DNA of 64,000 nt from Acidobacteriota bacterium (GTDB taxonomy: Bacteria; Acidobacteriota; Terriglobia; Terriglobales; SCQP01). The DNA is taken from NCBI GenBank assembly GCA_021818955.1, contig JAKASR010000007.1, positions 1 through 64,000 on the forward strand. Reading direction: 5' to 3'. The notes beneath the pieces are model-generated. The model had not been told where the DNA came from. It made no database searches and saw only the letters and a list, made by a program, of their open reading frames with translations. The position numbers were made by a program, and so were the translations under genes. Positions 23,453 to 33,474 of the stretch are shown piece after piece (the stretch's first letter is position 1; every line of letters starts with the position of its first letter).

Positions 23453-25276
23453 GTGAGATTTTTAGTGTTGTGTTTAGCATCAGCTTTGCTAATGGCAGGC
23501 TGTGGAGGGAAAACGATTTCTCCGCCAAGTGTGATATTGACCCCGCGCTTGGCCAATTTACTGCCCGGACAAACGCAGGATTTCATCGCCACCGTGCGCG
23601 ACTCCAGCAACACCGGCGTGGTCTGGACGGCCACCGGAGGGAACATCAGCAGCAACGGCATGTTTACTGCCGGATCTAATTCCGGAACCTACAGCGTCAC
23701 CGCAATCAGCGCCGCCGACAATAACGCTTATGCGGTCGCTAAAATCAACATCAAGCGCCACATCACCATCAGCATTTCGCCATCCAGCGCCAGCCTGGCG
23801 CCGGGCGGAACGCAACAATTTTCCGCCACCGCAACCGGAGGCTCGAGCCTGACCTGGTCGGCAACGGGTGGCACCATCAGCAGTTCCGGCCTGTACACTG
23901 CCGGAAGCAGCCCCGGCAATTTCAGTGTGACCGCCACCAGCACGATCAATTCTTCCCAGAAAAGCAGCGTGCCGGTTACGATCTTGTCGGCTATCAGTGT
24001 CGGTATTTCGCCACAGAGCGCAAGCTTGATGGCCGGGCAGACACAACAGTTTTCCGCTACGGTCTCCGGCAGTTCCAATACGGGTGTGACCTGGACCGCC
24101 TCCGGCGGTACGATCTCTGGTTCCGGGTTATATACCGCCGGTAGCTCGGCCGGCAGCTTTAAAGTAACGGCCACCAGCGCCGCTGATCCCAGTCAAAGCG
24201 CCAGCGCTACGATCAATATCCAGTCGGCCACAGCGGTCAGCGTTAGTGTTACGCCATCGAGCGTCAGCCTTAATAGCGGGCAGACACAGCAATTTACCGC
24301 GGCGGTTTCTGGTAGCACGAATACGGGCGTGACCTGGACCGCTACCGGCGGCACGATCACCAGTTCCGGGTTGTATAGCGCCGGTAGCGCCACTGGAAAC
24401 TTTGCCGTGACCGCGACCAGCGCCGCGGACACCAGCAAAAGCGCCAGTGCGGCGGTGACAATTTCCACCGGCAATACCACACTACTGTTTCCAACGAACG
24501 GACAAGCCGCCTGGTGGCTCTATTCCGCGCCTACCGGAACGCCCATTAACATCTCCAACACTACCTCGGGCATGACTTTCAACATCAACGCCCATGATGG
24601 CGGTTATGACTACCCGGTGCAATACGCCGACGGATCGAACGGCTGCACCACATTTACCGATGTCGGCAGCTATAACTTCAACGACACCTATTGCGTCCCG
24701 ATTCCCACCGGTGGCTTTCAACCCTCCTGGGGGACCGATGGCCATTTGATTGTTTTGAACAAAAACACGGGTACGTATTATGATTTCTGGAAGTTAACCG
24801 TCAACTCTAGCGGTCAACCGCTTTCCACCAGCGTGGGCGCGATCTTTTCCGGCACGTTGCAAGGCAACGGCACGCCCGGGACCACGGCGGCATTCGTCAC
24901 TGGCCTGGCTGGCGATATTTTGCCCGGGGAACTCGATTGCGTGACCTGCCTGAATCATGCCGTGCTGGTGATCGTGCCCGGATCCATGGATGCTCCCGGG
25001 GTGGGCGATCAGGGACCGGTCTATCACTATGACGGCAGTGTACAGGGCGCGCTGTTCAAAGAAGGAGAAAAGATCCGCTTCGATCCCAGCATTGACGTCA
25101 ATACCCTCACGGCTTCGACGGCGACAAAAGCATTGATCCGCGCGTTACAACTCTATGGCGGATTAATCATCGACCAGACCGGATGCAATTGCTTTGGCAT
25201 TTATTCGGCGCTGGCTACTACGCCGGATAAAACCGGGATGAGCCTGATCGGACAGCACCTGTTGCTTTATCCATAA
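23453..25276 (+). CDS. Lipoprotein with four Ig-like repeats and a conserved C-terminal domain
   Basis: The 607-residue protein starts with GTG after a GAGGGG site and has a lipoprotein signal (LCLASALLMAGCGG, lipobox AGC). Four bacterial Ig-like domains (Big type, about 75-80 residues each) follow, each with the recurring pattern SLxxGQTQQFxATV, TGVTWTAxGGTIxSSGLYTAG and VTATSAAD. The last ~270 residues form a separate domain (GYDYPVQYADGSNGCTTF, AGDILPGELDCVTCLNHAVL, YHYDGS, IRFDPSIDVNTL) that recurs in the next gene. It is probably anchored to a membrane and displayed outside. The C-terminal domain looks enzymatic or carbohydrate-related, with conserved Asp/His/Cys, but no family is assigned. 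Confidence 0.75.
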   Translation: MRFLVLCLASALLMAGCGGKTISPPSVILTPRLANLLPGQTQDFIATVRDSSNTGVVWTATGGNISSNGMFTAGSNSGTYSVTAISAADNNAYAVAKINIKRHITISISPSSASLAPGGTQQFSATATGGSSLTWSATGGTISSSGLYTAGSSPGNFSVTATSTINSSQKSSVPVTILSAISVGISPQSASLMAGQTQQFSATVSGSSNTGVTWTASGGTISGSGLYTAGSSAGSFKVTATSAADPSQSASATINIQSATAVSVSVTPSSVSLNSGQTQQFTAAVSGSTNTGVTWTATGGTITSSGLYSAGSATGNFAVTATSAADTSKSASAAVTISTGNTTLLFPTNGQAAWWLYSAPTGTPINISNTTSGMTFNINAHDGGYDYPVQYADGSNGCTTFTDVGSYNFNDTYCVPIPTGGFQPSWGTDGHLIVLNKNTGTYYDFWKLTVNSSGQPLSTSVGAIFSGTLQGNGTPGTTAAFVTGLAGDILPGELDCVTCLNHAVLVIVPGSMDAPGVGDQGPVYHYDGSVQGALFKEGEKIRFDPSIDVNTLTASTATKALIRALQLYGGLIIDQTGCNCFGIYSALATTPDKTGMSLIGQHLLLYP

Positions 25277-25425
25277 TTGCGATCAGCGGATCCACGCCAC
25301 CTAAGTTAGCGGCGGCGTGGGTCTCGGGTAATTTCGCCGGTATTATGGGCGATTGCTTCGATTAATCGAATGTCACCTGACCGATAACCTGGACCGGAAT
25401 TCAGCTCGTAGGAGCCATTCCGGTT

Positions 25426-26343
25426 TTGAACAAGAAGTATGTAACTGTTGTGACCTTCCTCGCCGGCATGCTCGGGCTGGCCGCCTGCGGCGGCCAGCCC
25501 GGCGGCGCTTCCCGGCCATCTCAGAATTCAACCAACCCGGACCGCTTGTTTCCCGGCGCCGGCGCGCAATGGCTGTATGCGCCGCCCACCGGCACGCCGC
25601 TGAATATTTCCAGTATGACTTCCGGACTGGGCTTTGGCTTGCGTACGCATCAGGACGGATTTGATTATCCGGTGGTATTCACCCGCGGCCGGCATGGCTG
25701 CACTGAATTCACCGACACGCTCATTTATGCTTACACCGATCAAGTCTGTGTTCCCAATCCGGCTTCCGGCTTCTGGCCGTCAACCGGAGCATGGGGCGCC
25801 AACGATGGACATCTGGTCGTGGTTGATACCAGCACACGCCGTTACTACGATTTCTGGAAATTGACCGTGAATGCCCAGGGCCAGCCGGTAAGCGATAATG
25901 TCGGCGCTATTTTTACAGGCAGCCTGGATGCCAACGGCACGCCCGGTACCACCGCGGCCTATATCACCGGGTTAGCCGGCGATATCATGCCGGGTGAACT
26001 GGATTGTGAAACCTGCCTCAACCATGCCTTATTGGCCATTGTGCCGGAAACGATGAATAGTCCCGGCGTCGGCAAACAGGCGCCCGTCTACCATTACGAC
26101 GGCTCCCAGCCGGGAGCCATTTTTCGCGAAGGCGCCAAATTGCGCTTCGATCCGGGAGTGAATGTCGGTTCGCTGCCGGCCTCGACCGCGACAAAGGCCA
26201 TCTTGCGCGCGCTGCAGTTATATGGCGCGGTGATCGTCGATCAGACGGGCGGCGGTGGAATCGGCTTTTATACCAGCCTGCCCGCCCCCCCGGACGAAAC
26301 CGGAATGAATCTGATCGGCCAGCATCTGTGGATTTATTATTAA
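25426..26343 (+). CDS. Lipoprotein sharing the C-terminal domain of the preceding protein
   Basis: The 305-residue protein has a lipoprotein signal (VVTFLAGMLGLAACGG) and then directly the domain found at the end of the 23453-25276 product. Shared landmarks are WLYAPPTGTPLNISSMTSG, DGFDYPVVF, the CTEFTD block, YYDFWKLTVNAQGQPVSDNV, GNGTPGTTAAYITGLAGD, MPGELDCETCLNHALLAIVP and LRALQLYGAVIVDQTG. Ig-like repeats are absent. The start codon used here is TTG (25426) in the sequence; the lipoprotein signal supports it. The tandem paralogues probably arose by duplication, with gain or loss of the Ig stalk. Function is unknown; it is exported. Confidence 0.7.
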   Translation: MNKKYVTVVTFLAGMLGLAACGGQPGGASRPSQNSTNPDRLFPGAGAQWLYAPPTGTPLNISSMTSGLGFGLRTHQDGFDYPVVFTRGRHGCTEFTDTLIYAYTDQVCVPNPASGFWPSTGAWGANDGHLVVVDTSTRRYYDFWKLTVNAQGQPVSDNVGAIFTGSLDANGTPGTTAAYITGLAGDIMPGELDCETCLNHALLAIVPETMNSPGVGKQAPVYHYDGSQPGAIFREGAKLRFDPGVNVGSLPASTATKAILRALQLYGAVIVDQTGGGGIGFYTSLPAPPDETGMNLIGQHLWIYY

Positions 26344-26384
26344 ACTTACCTGGCGGCGAGCGCCTCACCGGAGTAAGGCGGCTT

Positions 26385-27206
26385 TTAAGCAGCAGCTTGG
26401 GCAACAAGCGATGTGCGCCAGACAGCAACGGTTTGGTTCCAGGCGCGTTGCCAGGCGCGCGGGGTCGCGTGATAGCGCGGGCTGATCGACATGCGGTCGA
26501 GATGATAACGATCGTCGCCGGCATTAAAAACACCGCCGGCGCAAGCCAGCGCGCAGCGATAACCGGCAGCGCGGATGGCCCCCCGGTCTTCCTCGCGGCA
26601 ATCCTGGGGCTGGCCATAAGGAAAAGCGAAATCAGGGGATGGGGATTGGAGTTGCTGGCGTAACCGCTGCAATGGCCGCTCCAATTCTACACGGCGGATC
26701 TCCGGCGAGAGTTGCGCAAGCCGGGCATGACGATGGGTATGCGAGCCGATGCTGAACCCCGCCTTTTCCAGTTCCCGCGCCTGCTGCCAGTTCATCAAAC
26801 GCGGCGCTGGACGGCAACCATACCAGTCTGGCCCGAGTTCGCCATCCAGACAGCCGGTCACGACAAAAAACGTGGCGGGCAGCCCGAGCCGGTACAGGAT
26901 AGGCGCCGCCACTTCGGCATTATCGGCGTATCCATCATCGAAGGTAATTGCCAGGTGCATGGTCCTCGGCCCGGCCGTATCCCGCGCAGCGGGATCGAAT
27001 AAAGTATCGAGCGAAACAATTTGAAACCGATCTTGCCAGTAATTGCATAAGTCCAGAAAAGCATGCGCCGGGTAGCGCAGCTCGTCGTGGCGCGCCTCGG
27101 AAATGCTGTGAAAGCAAACAAGGCAGCCGGTCGGGGTTGCGGAAGGCGGGTTTGAGCTTGGTCTATGCGGCGGCTTGCCCGAAGTTTTGCGCCAAGGCAA
27201 GTTCAT
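26385..27206 (-). CDS. Polysaccharide deacetylase (NodB domain)
   Basis: The 273-residue protein carries the NodB signature: [20 protein letters not shown] (catalytic and metal Asp pair) and the metal-binding [17 protein letters not shown] block, plus [11 protein letters not shown]. Such metal enzymes remove N- or O-acetyl groups from polysaccharides. It is the last gene of the exopolysaccharide operon, and its ATG overlaps the stop of the FkbM fusion gene (ATGA at 27203-27206), so it is expected to trim or modify the exported polymer or its precursor. No signal peptide is seen, so it may act in the cytoplasm, like PssA/PuuE-type members, or be exported with its neighbours. Confidence 0.88.
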   Translation of the reverse strand: MNLPWRKTSGKPPHRPSSNPPSATPTGCLVCFHSISEARHDELRYPAHAFLDLCNYWQDRFQIVSLDTLFDPAARDTAGPRTMHLAITFDDGYADNAEVAAPILYRLGLPATFFVVTGCLDGELGPDWYGCRPAPRLMNWQQARELEKAGFSIGSHTHRHARLAQLSPEIRRVELERPLQRLRQQLQSPSPDFAFPYGQPQDCREEDRGAIRAAGYRCALACAGGVFNAGDDRYHLDRMSISPRYHATPRAWQRAWNQTVAVWRTSLVAQAAA

Positions 27207-29224
27207 GCGGTTTCCTTATGGAATCGCCGCTGTGCCAGCACATAGCCCACATGCGGCTCGGGCGCGTAATGGCGGCGAATCTCAAACCCCAGCCATTCCA
27301 AGTGTGCCAGCAGATGGCGTGGAGCGCGGGCGGACGGCGTGGCGCAATGATACTCGAGCGCCAGCCGGTCCACGCCTTGCCAGACACGCCGCGGCGTCTG
27401 CCAAAGCACTTCGAATTCCTCGCCTTCGATATCCATTTTCAACAGTGCAACCCGGGGAATACCGGCCAGCACTTGTTCCAGGGTGCAGGTCTCGACCGGC
27501 AACGATTCCATCGGCGGTCCCGCCCTCGATGCCGTTAGGCGACAGTCGGTTGAGCGGGTCGAAAGCAAGAGATGGCGAGTGCCGGCGCGTCCGCTAACCG
27601 CGGCGGCTTGCACTCGCACATTGGCTACCCGGTTGCGCTCCAGATTCCGGCGCAGGACGCTGACGCAAGCGGGATTGGGCTCGACCGCCAGCACCTGTCC
27701 GGAGGGCGCCAGGTGTTGCGCCGCCCGCAAGCTGAAGCAACCGATATTCGCTCCCAAATCCACAATCCAGCCATTGGACGGCAGATCGGGAAATTCACGG
27801 TCATACACCCGCTCGCGAAAAATTTCTCCCAACTGCCACAATTCAGCCCGGGGCGAGAGAAATTCAATCGAGCTGCCATCGCGAAATCGGCATTCCCGCA
27901 GGCGCCAACCCAACAGTTTGTGCGCGAGTACGCTCGGCCAGTTTCGGGTGGTGCGAATAAACCACCAGGCTGCGCGTAAGCGATAGCTTAGCGCATGCCG
28001 CGCCGGCGGCGCGGGAATGATGGCCGAGTGTTGGTCGCCGCCGTTTGGGGCATTCGTGGTTTCCCAACCGGATGCTTTAGTGCCCGAGGGAATCCGGCCA
28101 GTTTCTGGCGGGAAGAGGCTTCGCAGCGCTCCGCCGCTCGAGAAATGTGGCCGCCACAAGGCCAGGCGTGCCAGCGGCGTGCGCGCCAAACGTATGCGTT
28201 CGGTATGGCGTGCCTGGCGCGTCCAGCGATGCTTGTAAGGCTCGTCACCGCGAAGAAAATCGAACCAGCGGTCGCCGCGATGAATGCAGTCTTCCAGCAC
28301 GCAGCTCATCAGCACCGTGCCGGGACTCCAAGCGGCGCAGCCCGCATCGAAACCGCTTTGAAAAAATGCAAACCGGTCGCCGGTTTGATAGCCATACAGC
28401 GCCGCCTGCGCCCGTGCCCCGCCATATAGCAGATATAGCCGGAATTGCCTGCCTGATGGCGGATCAAGCGCCAGCCGCCGATGAAACTCCCGCACCATGG
28501 CGGCTTCGAAAATTCCGCCCTGGCCTTTCTGCTTTTGGCGTTGGTTGTGCAGCCTAAAAAGCTCCGGCAGCATTTCCGCTACTCGCGGCGGCGAGGTTAT
28601 GCATTCCAATTGCAATCCGCCAAAATGGCGTTCCCAGGCGCGCCGCCGCCGCCGGATTTCCGAGCGAAAATTGGAACTGCACCCGGCCAATAATTTCTCA
28701 AAGCTGGCAGGCAATTCCAGCCACGGCAGCTCATATTCGATCCGGACCGGTGTTGCCGGAGGGCGGCCCACCACGACGAGGCAGGCCGCCAGCCGGGAAG
28801 GCATAACCAGCGAATGCAGGTCGGCGATCCACCAGGTTTTCAGTTCATAGAGGTGCTGGAGCAAGCGAGGGCCGGCTTCCGCTTCGGCGCCGGGGGAGAG
28901 TAATAGGTCCATTTCATCGCCGCCGCTGCCCTCCGCCAGCCATTCCAGCCGTGGCAGGATTGGATGCGGGCGCAAGCACAGGGGCAGCAAAGCAGCCAGT
29001 TCGCCATCGGCTTGCCATTCCACCAGCACTAACGGGCGCAGCCGGGGATGCGCTCGCAGCCATTCGCACTGCCACGACCAGCTCAGAAACGGATGCGGAG
29101 GCCGGGCCGCCGCTTCCAGCGCCTCCCAGGCAGGGCGAAGCTGTTCGATCTCTGGCAAGCTTTGCCATAACCGCTGTTTCTTCGGCCGCTTGAGCCGCGC
29201 CGCACTGGAGCCAACTTGCTGCAT
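27203..29224 (-). CDS. CelD-like GNAT acyltransferase fused to FkbM methyltransferase
   Basis: From ATG 29224 ([11 protein letters not shown]), 5 bp behind the previous stop, the product has 673 residues; the longer open frame upstream overlaps the preceding gene and is not used. Residues about 20-350 match the CelD/BioF2-like GNAT domain common in polysaccharide loci ([52 protein letters not shown]). Residues about 430-670 are an FkbM-type SAM methyltransferase ([55 protein letters not shown]). The fusion would acylate and O-methylate sugar residues of the exopolysaccharide. These two domains are normally separate proteins. Confidence 0.85.
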   Translation of the reverse strand: MQQVGSSAARLKRPKKQRLWQSLPEIEQLRPAWEALEAAARPPHPFLSWSWQCEWLRAHPRLRPLVLVEWQADGELAALLPLCLRPHPILPRLEWLAEGSGGDEMDLLLSPGAEAEAGPRLLQHLYELKTWWIADLHSLVMPSRLAACLVVVGRPPATPVRIEYELPWLELPASFEKLLAGCSSNFRSEIRRRRRAWERHFGGLQLECITSPPRVAEMLPELFRLHNQRQKQKGQGGIFEAAMVREFHRRLALDPPSGRQFRLYLLYGGARAQAALYGYQTGDRFAFFQSGFDAGCAAWSPGTVLMSCVLEDCIHRGDRWFDFLRGDEPYKHRWTRQARHTERIRLARTPLARLALWRPHFSSGGALRSLFPPETGRIPSGTKASGWETTNAPNGGDQHSAIIPAPPARHALSYRLRAAWWFIRTTRNWPSVLAHKLLGWRLRECRFRDGSSIEFLSPRAELWQLGEIFRERVYDREFPDLPSNGWIVDLGANIGCFSLRAAQHLAPSGQVLAVEPNPACVSVLRRNLERNRVANVRVQAAAVSGRAGTRHLLLSTRSTDCRLTASRAGPPMESLPVETCTLEQVLAGIPRVALLKMDIEGEEFEVLWQTPRRVWQGVDRLALEYHCATPSARAPRHLLAHLEWLGFEIRRHYAPEPHVGYVLAQRRFHKETA

Positions 29225-29229
29225 AGTCT

Positions 29230-31962
29230 TCAAGACTCGCTGCCGATTGAGGCCAGCGGTGCTGCCGCCGGCATAGAGCCCGTCGCCACTTCCGTGGATT
29301 GGCTTGGCCGGGTTGCAGTGAGATGCCGGAACTGACGGACCATGCCGCGATGCCGAACTTGTAACCAGAACAGATAGGCGGCGGCGCCAATTACAATCAA
29401 CAACGGAAGTTGCAGCTTGGGCGGCCAGGCCTCGATCAGGTTTTCGCTCGCCACCACCAGTGCGGACATAAACAGACAAGCCTCCGTCGCCGGCTGAAAT
29501 GCCAGCAAGAGTTTCCGCAAGTTCACCCGCAGCACGCGCGTCAACACCCCAAAATGCAAGATCGTCATGACGATACGGGCCAGCAATAAGCCGCAGGCAA
29601 CACCGTAAATGCCGTCCCAGCGCGCCCCGGCCAATAAGCAGGAGGGCAGCACCACCAGCCACACCAACGTGAAACGGCTGAGAATATCGGGCCGCCCCAT
29701 GGCTTTATAAGCGTCGCCGAAATGATGGCTGATGGCTCGCACCAGGGCATACAACGCCAGCACCCGCAGCACGGATATAGACGGTCCCCATTTCCATCCA
29801 TAGGCGGTGAGTATCAGCGGCTCGGCGGTGAGGAATATGCCGGTGGCAATCGGCAAGGTCAGCATCGAGCTATAGCGTATGGTTTCCAACAGGGCGCGCC
29901 GTAGCGCCTGCAAATTCGACTGAAACCGGCTCAGGGCGGGAAAGACCACCCGGCTGACGATGTTGATCAGATTCAGTAGCGCCAGATCGGGAATACGATA
30001 GGCCAGCGAATAATATCCAAGCGCGGCGGAGCCCAGTATGCGGCCGATGGTGAAGACATCCAGGTCGAGTAAAAATGTGCCGCACACCTCCATCAGGTAA
30101 ATATGCCGGGCATAGCGCAACATCCGGCGCGCCAGCGCTCCCGACCAGTTCCATATGGGACGCCAATCCAGCAACCACCACAGCGCCGCTGTATAAACGG
30201 CGCCGCCCAGCAGTTGTCCCCAGATCAGGCTCCACGCCCCCCACCCCAATAACGCCAGCAGCACGCTGCCCAGGCCTTTGGCCAGCGCTTGCGCCATATC
30301 CGGCAGCAGTTTCCGGCGAAACGCCAACTGGCGCCGCATGAGTGCGTCGGGTGGGCTGCTGAACGCGGTGCAGAGCAGCGAAAACGATAGCACGCGCAAC
30401 ATGGGCGCGACCGCCGGCGTATAAAAAAATGCCGCCGCCACCGGTGCTGCCATCCAGGCCAGGACGATCATCAGCAGGGATGCCGGCAGCAACATCCAAA
30501 AACCAAGATTGGCGGCCGCTTGGGCGTCCTCGCGTTCGTAGATGATCGCCGATGCCAGTCCCAGGCTGCCGAGGGTTTCCAGCAGGCTTAACCCGCTGAG
30601 CACGATGGCCACTTCGCCGAAATCACCCGGAGCCAGCAATCGGGCTAGGAGCATCGTGGTCGCAAAAACCAGCAGCTTGCCGAGCACGAAAGAGCTGTAA
30701 GCCCAGATCACGCCGCTCGCCACCACGCGCCGGCTAATATCCGGCTCGGCGCCGGAAGCGGCGCTGCGTTGCGTGCGCTCCCAGGTCAGACTCTGCTGGC
30801 CGGCGAAATGGCGGCGCCAGCCGTTCAGGCAGGCGAATTGCGCCAGTAAAAAAAAGAACAAGGCCTCGCCCTGTCTCCAATTGCAATGCAGCCGGCGCGA
30901 CAGCGCCGTGAGCCCGGCGGCCGCGTAAAGCCCGAGTTGGACCCAGGCCAATCCCCTGATCCAAGCCGGCAGCCAGTGCGTGGCTAGTAGCGGAAAGCCG
31001 CCCAGCAGCGCCAGCCCCAGCCATAACGCGCTGAATTGGCGCAGCCGGCAATGACACCAGATTTTGCAACGATTCCAGCCGCTCGCCCCCCGCAGTTGCG
31101 GCGCCAGCAAATCCAAAGCCTGCCACCGCCCCGCGGCCATGCGGCTGCGACGTTCCCATTCATCTCTGGCGGTGGATGAAGGCCGCTCGTACGAGCGCGC
31201 GCCCGCCGCATAGGCGACTCGCCGCCTCCGGCCCACGACTTGCAGAATCTCGAAAAGATCGTCGTTGACCATGACATGTTCGGGCAAGGGCAGGAACAGT
31301 TCGCGGCGCATGGCCAGAATTTCGCCCGAACCCACGACTACCGACCCGGTGGCGTTTTCCATTCGTAAGAGCCGGTTCTCATAGCGCCAATAGACGCTTT
31401 CCCCGCCGCCGACTCCGGCCAGCGACGCCACTTGTTTGCCCCCTACCGCCGCTCCCACCTCGGGCTCGGCAAACGGCTCCGCCAGCCGCCGCAGCGCATC
31501 TTCGTCGTAGAGGTTGCTGGCATCGGAAAAGACCAGGATTTCACCACGCGCATGCCGTACCGCCAGATTCAAGGCAGCGGCCTTGCCGCGGCGTTGCGGA
31601 TACGCGTACAGCCGCACCCGGGCATCGTCGATCGCGCGCACGCAGTCCGCGGTCGCGTCCTCCGAGCCGTCGTCCGCCACGATGACTTCCAGTTGCTCCG
31701 CCGGGTAATCCGCCTGTAGCGCATTTTGCAGGCGCGCCCCGATGGCTTCGGCTTCGTTATGCGCCGCAATAATCAGGCTGAGGCGGGGAAGCGCCGGCGC
31801 GAAAGCGGTGAGCGTGGCGTCTGCGCGGCCTCGCGCGTGCAGCCATAACAGCGCCGGATAGCCAACCCAGACCAGCAACAGCATGCCCGCGCTGGCCAGA
31901 AATACGGCTGCGTCCACAACCAGAAAGCCGTGCCAGGCGTGGATCAGAATGGGGGGCAACAT
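29230..31962 (-). CDS. Family-2 glycosyltransferase fused to Wzx-type flippase
   Basis: Starting at ATG 31962 (MLPPILIHAW), the protein has 910 residues. The first ~390 are a membrane-anchored GT2 enzyme (LSLIIAAHNEAEAIGARLQN, VIVADDGSEDATADCVRA, GEILVFSDASNLYDEDAL, YERPSSTARDEWERRSRMAAGRWQ, the last resembling a QxxRW-type block). The remainder is a MOP-superfamily polysaccharide flippase with about 12 helices (GVIWAYSSFVLGKLLVFATT, LLARLLAPGDFGEVAIVLSG). One polypeptide would thus finish the lipid-linked repeat unit and flip it across the membrane. The alternative start at 32022 would overlap the preceding gene by 55 bp. Confidence 0.85.
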   Translation of the reverse strand: MLPPILIHAWHGFLVVDAAVFLASAGMLLLVWVGYPALLWLHARGRADATLTAFAPALPRLSLIIAAHNEAEAIGARLQNALQADYPAEQLEVIVADDGSEDATADCVRAIDDARVRLYAYPQRRGKAAALNLAVRHARGEILVFSDASNLYDEDALRRLAEPFAEPEVGAAVGGKQVASLAGVGGGESVYWRYENRLLRMENATGSVVVGSGEILAMRRELFLPLPEHVMVNDDLFEILQVVGRRRRVAYAAGARSYERPSSTARDEWERRSRMAAGRWQALDLLAPQLRGASGWNRCKIWCHCRLRQFSALWLGLALLGGFPLLATHWLPAWIRGLAWVQLGLYAAAGLTALSRRLHCNWRQGEALFFFLLAQFACLNGWRRHFAGQQSLTWERTQRSAASGAEPDISRRVVASGVIWAYSSFVLGKLLVFATTMLLARLLAPGDFGEVAIVLSGLSLLETLGSLGLASAIIYEREDAQAAANLGFWMLLPASLLMIVLAWMAAPVAAAFFYTPAVAPMLRVLSFSLLCTAFSSPPDALMRRQLAFRRKLLPDMAQALAKGLGSVLLALLGWGAWSLIWGQLLGGAVYTAALWWLLDWRPIWNWSGALARRMLRYARHIYLMEVCGTFLLDLDVFTIGRILGSAALGYYSLAYRIPDLALLNLINIVSRVVFPALSRFQSNLQALRRALLETIRYSSMLTLPIATGIFLTAEPLILTAYGWKWGPSISVLRVLALYALVRAISHHFGDAYKAMGRPDILSRFTLVWLVVLPSCLLAGARWDGIYGVACGLLLARIVMTILHFGVLTRVLRVNLRKLLLAFQPATEACLFMSALVVASENLIEAWPPKLQLPLLIVIGAAAYLFWLQVRHRGMVRQFRHLTATRPSQSTEVATGSMPAAAPLASIGSES

Positions 31963-31967
31963 TAGCG

Positions 31968-33356
31968 TCAGCGTCCGAGGCTCGTTTCCAGGGATTCTAT
32001 TGCTTGCGTAGCGTGAGGCCATCTCTGGCGCGCATTCTCCATGGCCGTTTCCAGCTGGCGCGCGCAGCCGCTCAGATCGAAATCGCTCGCGACGGTCCGG
32101 CGGCCGGCTTCACCCCAACGCTGGCGCAAGCCCGCATCGCGCAGGCGTAGCAACGCCTTTTCAAGCTCCTGGGCTTGTCCGGGCTCGATCAGCCATCCGT
32201 TTTCGCCGCTGCGCACCAGTTCGGGGATGCCGGACAACCGGCTCGCTATGACGGGTAAGCCGGAAGCCATGGCTTCCATCAAGGCCACCGGAATGCCGTC
32301 CATGCGCCCACTCGGCTCGCGTATGCTGGGCAGAATGAAAATATCCGCCCAGGCCAGTTGCGCGCGGATTTCGGGATTGGTTTGCCAGCCTAAAAATGAA
32401 GTGCGGTCGCGCAGGCCGAGACGGTGGCTCAACTCCTCCAGCCGCCGCCGTTCCGGGCCATCCCCCGCCAGCCGCAATTCGAAATTCATCTGCGGGAGCA
32501 GGTGGCCGCAGGCTTCAAGCAGGGTCCGATGCCCTTTATACTGGCGCAATGCCGCCACCGAGAGCAGGCGCAGCGGGCGCCGCAGATTCGGCGCTGCCGC
32601 GCGCCGCTCCGCCGCCAGCCCGGTGAAAGCGGCGCTCGGCACGCCGCAATGTATCACCAGGATTTTGTCTTTTGCATGCGGCGCCAGCCGCAGCAGTTCC
32701 TGGCGGTTGTATTGACTGATGGCGACCACAAATGCCGCCGCATCTATTTTTTGGCGCAGCAGCGTCGGATGTTCGAATAGATCGTGGGCATGCACCGTGA
32801 AACTGAAGGGAATGCCGGTGAGCTGGTGCATCGCCATGGCCGCCATCGCCGGATGCGTGGCGAAATGCGCGTGGATGTGGCCGATTCCATTCGCCGCGCA
32901 GAGGTTTGCCATGCGGATAACTTGTGGCCAGTACAACAGCGTGCCGGCCAGCAGGTTGGCATCTTTGCGGCTTTGCCAGGTTAATTGCGTCCACCATGCC
33001 CGCTGCGCGTGCCGCGTTAGCAATTGCCCTCCAGCGCGCAGCCAACTTCGGGCGCTCCAATCCGGCCAGATCACCGCTTTGGCCAAAAGGCCCGTTTCGG
33101 GATGTTCACGCCGGGCTCGGACCCGACGAATCGGCAGCACTCTGATCTCGTGCCCGAATTCACGCATCGCGGCCATCTCGCGCAAAATGAAAGTTTCCGT
33201 TAAGAGCGGGTAGCGCGACAGCACGTAGGCAAGCACCGGCAGTTTATATTTTTTTACCGCGTTAAATTCCGGCACTCCGGCCGTATCCGTTTCTTGTTTC
33301 TCTTTCTGCCGGCGCAAACGTTCCCCTCGCGCTCGCATGGCTTGATCGTGGCGCAT
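31968..33356 (-). CDS. Family-4 glycosyltransferase
   Basis: The 462-residue protein has the GT4 (GT-B) layout: an N-terminal Rossmann half with YVLSRYPLLTETFILREMAA and HIHAHFATHPAMAAMAMHQL then FSFTVHAHDLFEH, and a C-terminal half with LRLAGDGPERRRLEELSHRL, FLGWQTNPEIRAQLAWADIF and the PSIREPSGRMDGIPVALMEA block of the EX7E donor site. This resembles WcaL-like colanic-acid enzymes. It adds a sugar to the lipid-linked repeat unit in the cytoplasm. It sits between the tandem GT4 gene (118-bp gap, no feature seen) and the GT2-Wzx gene (5-bp gap). The sugar is unknown. Confidence 0.88.
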   Translation of the reverse strand: MRHDQAMRARGERLRRQKEKQETDTAGVPEFNAVKKYKLPVLAYVLSRYPLLTETFILREMAAMREFGHEIRVLPIRRVRARREHPETGLLAKAVIWPDWSARSWLRAGGQLLTRHAQRAWWTQLTWQSRKDANLLAGTLLYWPQVIRMANLCAANGIGHIHAHFATHPAMAAMAMHQLTGIPFSFTVHAHDLFEHPTLLRQKIDAAAFVVAISQYNRQELLRLAPHAKDKILVIHCGVPSAAFTGLAAERRAAAPNLRRPLRLLSVAALRQYKGHRTLLEACGHLLPQMNFELRLAGDGPERRRLEELSHRLGLRDRTSFLGWQTNPEIRAQLAWADIFILPSIREPSGRMDGIPVALMEAMASGLPVIASRLSGIPELVRSGENGWLIEPGQAQELEKALLRLRDAGLRQRWGEAGRRTVASDFDLSGCARQLETAMENARQRWPHATQAIESLETSLGR

Positions 33357-33474
33357 AGAAACGCCGCTACAAATACAGAGAAGGAATTAGTGCGCGGAGT
33401 TGGGCAAGGGGATCGGCCATCGTGGGTTGGATCGCTGCTTTGTACTCTTGGCTCGCGCCGGGACGGGTGAGAGT

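Noticed and set aside
27203-29662. Longer N-terminus for the CelD-FkbM fusion (start at 29662)
   Set aside because: It would overlap the preceding gene by more than 400 bp; ATG 29224 lies 5 bp after that gene's stop and begins the recognisable domain region.
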